Positions 57,467 through 64,000 of a stretch of DNA of 64,000 nucleotides are shown one piece after another. The position numbers and the translations under genes were made by a program. Numbering within the stretch: the first letter of the stretch is position 1; each line of letters begins with the position of its first letter. This DNA comes from Diprion similis (lineage: Eukaryota; Arthropoda; Insecta; Hymenoptera; Diprionidae). Location of the stretch: assembly GCF_021155765.1 (NCBI RefSeq), contig NC_060111.1, forward strand, positions 1,426,001 to 1,490,000, in the 5' to 3' direction. The notes under the pieces are model-generated. The model ran no database searches and had not been told where the DNA came from. It saw only the letters and a list, made by a program, of their open reading frames with translations.

Positions 57467-58935
57467 AAGTGAGGGAAAAATTTTGGGAAAAAAAAGATCG
57501 AGATTTAACGTTTTCTTTTTCTTTTTTTTGTGAAACCAGATTAGTTCTCTTAGTCTCAACTTTGATAAGATAGTTGCTCCGGAGTTTTGGGTTAACCGAC
57601 TTTTAGTCTGGTGGAAATTTCCCGGTTCTTCCCTAAACGGTCCGGAGATTAAAACCGGAAGTTCGAAACTGCAAAACGAGTCGGTGTATCGTCTCGAGTT
57701 TTGTTTCAAACTCCTATCAACGATATCCTCGGTCTACGCGGTGCTGAATATTCACGCGTTGAAAAAATTCTTCCCTCCACTAAAAATAAAAAACAAAAAA
57801 AAAAAAAAAAGATAAAAATGATGGAAAGAAAAAAATATAAAAGAAACTGCAGAAGGCAAAGAAGATAAAGAGAAAAGTAAAAACCGAGGCTGAACTCCAA
57901 GCACGTACGTTGTATCACTCGTTCGCCATTTTTCTCTTCTACTATAGATATACCTACGTTTGGGGGTTGCATTAAAACACAGGATAAATTTTTCGTTTTT
58001 CTTCATTTTCCAGGTAAAGTAAAAATATCCCCGCTTCACAACGTCAACGCGTTTTACATTTCTTCTTTTCTTTTTTCTATCTTACTTTTTTAGCCGGGAA
58101 AAAATTTTTCTCCCCTACTTATAAGCTTGTAGTTTTTTCTTTTCTTTTCTTTATTTTTTGTGGAACCGATTCAACCGTTTCCACTTCATTCTTCGCCGGT
58201 TATCGATGATCTCCGTTTCGTCAGGTGATGCAGGTATCGAATCTACTTGTCAATCCAATTCGCGATGGACTGTAATACGATTCGACCCAACGCAAAATGC
58301 ACACGGCAAGCTGATATTATATGCTGGAAAATAATACACCTGATGTACATACATACTACATACATAACACATGAGATGCTGTTTATTCGAGCCGTTGAGG
58401 TACAAACTATCGCATATCAGCTTCATTTCTACCCACACGGTTTCTCGTTTACTCGCTACCACCACGTTTGCTTTTTTTCCAAATTTCTTTTAGTTTTTTA
58501 ATTATAATTATTATTATTCATCAGCATTATTTCTTATCCCTCGATCTCTACGTCTTTTTACCCTTTGACTAATTTTTTTTTCATCTTTTTCCGCTGCTGC
58601 ATCGTCTCCTGTTACTCGATGTATACCTGCACCATGTAACCACGGCGGTGCAACATGCGTGCGATTTTTTTTTTTTTTTTTTAATTTGCTTCTCGATGAA
58701 TTTGATATTCAAGATCAGAGGACGCAGATTTAACTCATTTAACACCTTAACACTAGAGGAGAAAAAGTAAGTGACGATAAATTCCGGGATAATGAATCGT
58801 CGTTTTATTTGGGGTATTATTTTTTTTTTTTTTTGTTCTACTATTCAACAACATTTTTGTTGCAGTTGTTGCTCTAATTTTACAACCTATAACCTAATTT
58901 TTAGAAATTCCTCTTTCCTTAAGGAAGGAAAAAAT

Positions 58936-59046
58936 ATGGACACCGTTGAAACACCGAACCACCCAACGATCGAAGATCTCGAATGTCTCTTGCGGGATAT
59001 AAAACACTTGCAGCCTTGGCTTCGAGATCCCTCGAGAAATTATTGA
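58936..59046 (+). CDS. Possible small ORF with poly(A) signal
   Basis: A 36-codon frame starts MDTVETPNHPTIEDLECLLR and ends in TGA at 59046. An acceptor-like CTCTTTCCTTAAG precedes it, and AATAAA follows at 59101-59106, 55 bases after the stop. It could be a short last exon or chance. Not recognised. Confidence 0.25.
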   Translation: MDTVETPNHPTIEDLECLLRDIKHLQPWLRDPSRNY

Positions 59047-59818
59047 AGCATATCACATTGCAACGGTTATAAATTTATTCGCACATATAGGCGTGCCTGT
59101 AATAAAATGTGGCTAACATTTTTCGCTGAATTCATTTACATGTGTGGTATGGAAATGTATTTATATTTATATAACGCGTTATAATTATTATAAAATTTCA
59201 AAATTAATTTACTAGAATTTGAGCAAACAGATTTTTTTTTCTCCAGCATAAAAATGAGGACCAAAATAAAAAGAGAACAGTGAAAGGGGAGAAAATGTTT
59301 TTCGAATTAAGTTTTTCAAAAATAAAACTGCTCAATCAATTTAAGTGTTTCTTTTGGAAAATTCAAGAAACTTTGTCTTGTGTTTGAACGCGTATAAAAA
59401 AAAAAAAAAAAGTATATCTAAGTTGGACCTAAAAAATTCGGTAAAATTAAAGGAGAACGCGACGAAACGAAAAATAAAACGAAATGAGATAACAAACGCA
59501 GAACGAGTTTGAAAATTTTAATTAATTACTCCAAGATAACGAGACTAAGAATCGAAAAAAAGAATCCGTAAAATCGGTTCAGTGATGGAGATAAAGACCG
59601 AAAAGAACACGTGGGGAAAACGGAAAGCAACGAACCATTACGGTCTCTGTTCACTGCCGTGTCGCCGTAGATAAACACGTGTGTTTGTCCGAGATCCTTT
59701 GGTCCTTGAGTCCTAGCAACGGTCTTTGCACGGATGTTCGAAAACAGAACGTTTCACGATCGATCCGACGAGTTCGCACTGTGTGGGTACACCTTAGCAC
59801 ACATATATATGTATACGT

Positions 59819-60349
59819 TAGGGTGGGCCAGAAAAAATGACTTTTTTTCGTTAGCCAGCGTGAAAATATTATTTTAAAAAGAAGTCTATTTGCGGTTTTC
59901 CATTTCCCGTCAAAATGACGAAAGATTTTTTCATTTTGGAATGTTATTCTTCAACAACGGATTGGTGGATCGTAAAGAACGATACATACTTTTTTGTAAG
60001 AAATTGAACGATCTACAATAAAAGTCTCTTGCGATTTTTTCGTAAGTCTACTGGTTCAAAAGTTATTTAAGTTTAAAAATTGGTTATTTCTAATTTCACG
60101 ATTTTTTTCATTTCCATCATGAAATAATGGTTGAAAAATGAGACAAGTATAATATTTCTTAAAATTCCAAAGTAAAAGAAGAAATTTTCCTATATTATTC
60201 AAACCGGAAATGGAAAATCGCAGAAAGGCTTCTCTTGACATTAACATTAAAACCTCAAACTCTTACAGAATATTTTTCTGCGTCACTTTGAACGACATTT
60301 TCCCAGTAACTAAAGAAAAAAGAATAGACATTTCTTTTGGCTCACCCTA
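59819..60349. mobile_element. ~530-bp palindromic MITE-like element
   Basis: Ends TAGGGTGGGCCAGAAA... and its diverged inverse (...TTGGCTCACCCTA). Internal segments also pair, for example GCGGTTTTCCATTTCC near the left with GGAAATGGAAAATCGC near the right. The TAGGGTG ends are shared with the element at 44249. Confidence 0.75.
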
Positions 60350-60433
60350 GTATACATATACGTGGGTGTTGGGGACGAAGTTAGAAACGCTTAGGTACGT
60401 AATTTTCGCTTCCGAATCAGTATAGACGTAGGT

Positions 60434-60434
<1 letters not shown>

Positions 60435-60474
<40 letters not shown>
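60435..60474. repeat. (AT)n microsatellite
   Basis: CATA units running into a pure AT tract. Confidence 0.9.
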
Positions 60475-60479
<5 letters not shown>

Positions 60480-61854
60480 GCATGCACACATGGCCGAAAA
60501 ACTTTCCCGATCTTTAAGGAACGAGGACGCCGGGAAATCGCTGCGTCAATACCGGCCAAGTTTCAAGAATTTTCTCGACACGTTGTGAAAATTGCCTCGT
60601 CGAGGACAGAATTTCCGATCGCAAGGATTGCGGCTGTAATAAATAAAATATATTATAGTTTTCGGCCTACTTTGCGAATGTTCTTCGATTTTATTTTCTC
60701 GCCCAAATTTTCACCGCGATAGAGAAAAAGTTTTTTGGGGTGAAAAAGTTGTTTAAAAAATTTCATAAAATCTATTTAAAACCAAATCTGTATTTTCTCA
60801 ATAATTAACCACAGATTTTGGTAAATTATAAACGATTTTAATAATTATTTATGCATTCTTGTATGTACGTTGAAATTCCGAGTAAGATTTAAGCGTAATT
60901 CCTCAAAGTTAACAAATTTTCTCCACCGGTTTCCAAGAGCAATTATTATTCTGATTCCAGCAACGCAAATATACCGAGTAACTTTTCTCCAGATTTCGAG
61001 CTAATGAGATAAAATTATACAAACAATTCACGTATATATATATATTTATAAATTATATATCACAAACACGTATCGAATTCTCGGTACGAAATAAGCTCGA
61101 GAAGTTCAGTAGCTGAGCCGTAACGTTTTATTATATTTCATGAAGAAGTTTGTTAGGCTGAACGTCGACGAAAAGATATTTCTGGCAGTTAGGAAGACAA
61201 AAACAAAAAAAAAAAAAAAACAGAAAAAGAAGAAGAAGTTACCGGTCTACAGATAGAAAATAGAAAGCTGAAAAATGTGAAAAAAAAAATTGTTGATAGA
61301 AGTTCCAGAATAAAATTGATTCGCAAATTTTGTTCGACAAAAATGTAGTAAGAAAATTACAAAGACAGAAGGATAAGTGATTACAATAACGTGTAGCTAA
61401 GTATCATAGAAAAACTGAGAGCGAGAATATTCGACAGGCCAAAAATACGGCCGGATATAAATCAGTCGAGCTTGTCAATTTTTCGGGGGTAAAAAAGAAA
61501 ACTTTGGCCAACCCGTCGAATGAATTTTAACCCTGGTTTAGGCGAGCACGTAGATACGATGGAATACCCGACACGGGAAAACTCGAGGAACCCTTTTCCC
61601 CTTACCCTTTTGACCGGTATGCAGGGATTCATCCCTTTGAGACCCACAAGCACCGAAACGAGATGCCGAAAATTCTCTGACCCGGAGAGTTTGTGCCAAA
61701 CGTGGGCCTAATCGTATTTTTTTTTTTGTTTTTCTTTTTGACGATCCGTATCAGAGCCATTTTTTAGCGTCGGATAAAATAACTTTCTTTCTAATCGTAA
61801 GTAGAAAAAATTCTATCGTGAACACTTTTGCTTTGATTACTGCGAAAGAGATAT

Positions 61855-61942
61855 GAAAAATGGAACATGAAAAATGAAAAATGAAAAATGAGAAATGAAA
61901 AATGTATAATGAAAAACAAAAGATGAAAAATGAAAAATGATA
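61855..61942. repeat. (GAAAAAT)n minisatellite
   Basis: About ten imperfect heptamer copies. Confidence 0.85.
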
Positions 61943-62444
61943 CTCCGAGGGGGTTGAAAATTGAAGATATTTTACCTTCGATCCAAATCAAGTAAAAAGA
62001 AGGCCAAGACTTCAGTTCAGGCTTTCGCTGATGCGGGGTAAAAAGGGGAATTTTTTCTTTTTCTTTGTATGTTTGCTTTTTATATTTATTTCCTTCTCTT
62101 TTCCCCGCCCGCGCCCTCAAGGGCGGCGGTCTTTTAAATGGTCTGAAATACGGAGGATCATAACTCGCGGAGTATTCGAAACGCAATAACAGGGTATAGT
62201 AGACGGTGTGTACGCCGTTTTACGAGCTTAATTACTACAAATTGTAGACTCTTCGGCTCGGCGACGGACGCCTTTTGCCATTAGTGCCATTCGCGCTGCT
62301 CCTGCTGCTGCTACTGCTGCACGTTGCACTCGAGGGAAACAAAGCGCATTGCTTATTATAACTACAACCGAGGAAATAGCTTCTAGATTACATTTCTTCA
62401 GAACTCTAGACCTAAGTCCGCGAATATCGAGCCTCTGCAGATAT

Positions 62445-62811
62445 ACAGGGTGGGTAGAAAAAAAGAAAAGGAACCGATCTGAAACGCAAATAAAAAATCC
62501 AAAAGTATTAACCGATTTTCGAAAAATTTATGTTTCCTAAAAATTACAAGAACGAATCTTTCATTTCACGATCTTGAAAATTTCTAAAAATACTCACTCA
62601 TTCTTGACATACACGCTTTTGAAAAACACGTTTTGAAAAATTTGCTGGAATGGAAAAAAAAAAATTATTTCTAAAGAACGTTCAACTCAATTTCTTATAT
62701 TATATGATTAATTCTGAGATTTTATTAAGAAATTCGTCAACGCCTTCAGATTTTATTCACATTTCAAATTGGTCTTGTTCTTTTTTTTTCTTTTTTTTGG
62801 GCCCACCCTGT
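62445..62811. mobile_element. MITE-like element with ACAGGGTGGG ends
   Basis: ACAGGGTGGG at 62445-62454 faces CCCACCCTGT at 62802-62811, both bordered inward by A/T-run sequence. A further inverted end (CCCACCCTGTATAT at 63290-63303) matches the left end even better, so the element could span 62441-63303, or two overlapping insertions may exist. Confidence 0.6.
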
Positions 62812-63303
62812 TTATGTAGGAAGATATTTTCTTCTGTGCAGGAATTAAACGACTTTAGATTTCATTTCAGATATATCCGAAGTTTCTCCATCGCGATCTA
62901 AAGGCTATCTAAATTCTCGCGGGGTGCCGCCGCCCGCCCCTCGACTTCATCCCCTTTGCGCTTTGAACGTCGGGTGTACTCCTAGCTTTAGATGGATTCA
63001 ACTTTCCTTCAACTGTATTTCCGCATTCAATCAAGACGCTTCTCGATGCACTGTGGATGTTCAAAACCGCAATTTCGGAGGAGTTTAAACCTTGGAACTA
63101 ATTTTAGGGTGAAATCAGCTCTGAAGTGAAATCGGAAAATCAAGTCTTTTTCAACAATGATCGAGTTTGAAGAACGAAACTGAAGTTTGTCGAATTCGAG
63201 TTTGCTTACAGAATCTTTAACGAGCATAGAATAATGATAATTCGAAATAAAAATCACGTTTACCTTTATATTGTAACAAAAGTATCTTTCCCACCCTGTA
63301 TAT

Positions 63304-64000
63304 TCAAACAAGGGAATCTCAGGCATTGAGGATAAAAGTATGTCACAAAATTTATGATAAATGATTTCGGATATCCAATTGCATCAAAACGATCGTAAAT
63401 CTTTCGAGTGAATTTAAAAAACTTGACGTTGACTCCAATCACAGGTTTTCTGATCGCATTTTGTTTCACCGTTTCACCTTTCACCAAATTTTTTTTGTAT
63501 CTTCAAATATAAGGTTTATTCTAGTATTATTAGTTTATAAAAATATTATAATACTAATCAAAATATTTAGTATTATTCATTTATTAGATAAAAATAATTA
63601 ATAGTCTTCCTAAGAATATCAAAATCTTATTCTTATTATTCCTGATGTAATAGAAATCAATAATGTTTAAATTCAAAATTGTATTTTTGTTACATATATT
63701 AATATTGTATTAATTAATATGAATACCATTAAAAAATTTACTGTAATCAATGAAATAAATCACTAAACTTATTAAACTGGTTTGAAAAAAAAAACAAATA
63801 TAAAAAGAATTTTTTTTATCAAACCACCCCCAAAAAGCGAGTCTATTTCACCGCACGAAGGAAGGGAGGAAGGAAGACTGAGAGCTAATAGCTGTAACAA
63901 TTCGCGATCCTGTGTAAGGATGAGATCGAGAGGGTTGAATTAAGAAAATAATTCGAGTTCCTCGAGGGGCTTGAGGTGTTCGCGTGAATTGTAATCTCTC
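63304..64000. other. AT-rich end of window
   Basis: No feature supported. Confidence 0.5.

Larger units (their letters stand above)
54305..58930. other. Upstream of the NLR gene: no recognised gene
   Basis: Contains homopolymer T tracts (54353-54374, 55631-55650), a (GA)n tract, an (ATT)n tract and a local tandem duplication. Open frames here (for example 55948-56592 minus) come from low-complexity sequence. Confidence 0.5.
60350..62444. other. No recognised gene
   Basis: AT-rich with homopolymer A tracts (for example 61206-61220). A GC-richer stretch at 61.5-61.7 kb has short open frames on both strands but no splice or homology support. A CTG-rich stretch at 62291-62325 reads as a Leu run without an in-frame start. 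Confidence 0.5.

Noticed and set aside
62281-62343. Signal-peptide-like Leu run from CTG-rich DNA
   Set aside because: No in-frame ATG between the upstream stop and the run, and the frame ends soon after. Simple sequence is enough to explain it.

Overview
The window looks like nuclear DNA of an insect. It has spliced genes with GT-AG introns, animal gene families (a TSSK-type kinase, ribosomal protein eS25, a ZnT7-type zinc transporter, a NACHT-LRR protein), intronic box C/D snoRNAs, short inverted-repeat transposons, AT-rich microsatellites, and no bacterial operon structure. A hymenopteran such as a sawfly would fit, but I cannot prove the order from sequence alone.

Layout. 1-17.8 kb is a satellite array with a 312-bp monomer: 53 near-identical units from 854 to 17389, flanked on both sides by degenerate units. 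18.5-21.0 kb, minus strand, is a testis-specific serine/threonine kinase (TSSK) family gene of two or three coding exons. Its first coding exon overlaps, in another frame, a possible spliced reading frame that runs in from 21.5 kb. 21.8-23.1 kb holds a possible small exon and a tandem ~435-bp duplication, each copy carrying a CTCF-like motif. 23.3-24.6 kb, minus, is a complete RpS25 gene whose two introns each carry a box C/D snoRNA with the same guide to 18S rRNA. 25.0-25.1 kb is a CCAAT-box repeat cluster in the divergent promoter region. 26.3-27.3 kb, plus, is a complete SLC30A7/ZnT7-like gene. 27.3-32.5 kb is AT-rich DNA between convergent genes, with many microsatellites.

32.7-54.3 kb, minus, is the most notable locus. 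Nine exons join with perfectly consistent intron phases into a 1222-residue NACHT plus leucine-rich-repeat (NLR-type) protein. It has a P-loop, a DGYDE Walker B, a winged-helix-like segment and a long C-terminal LRR region, but no recognisable death-fold domain. The Walker A lysine is replaced by arginine. Its introns hold a ~730-bp foldback element, a 230-bp MITE, two tandem 32-bp-stem hairpins, a 130-bp internal duplication, and a 23-nt C run just inside one donor. 54.3-64 kb has no gene I recognise: it holds MITE-like elements, microsatellites and one small ORF followed by a poly(A) signal. It may contain the 5' untranslated exons or promoter of the NLR gene.

The genes do not form one pathway. 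The recognisable units are a housekeeping pair (RpS25 and ZnT7) sharing a divergent promoter, a testis-type kinase beside the satellite and separated from RpS25 by CTCF-like motifs, and a large innate-immunity-type receptor gene.
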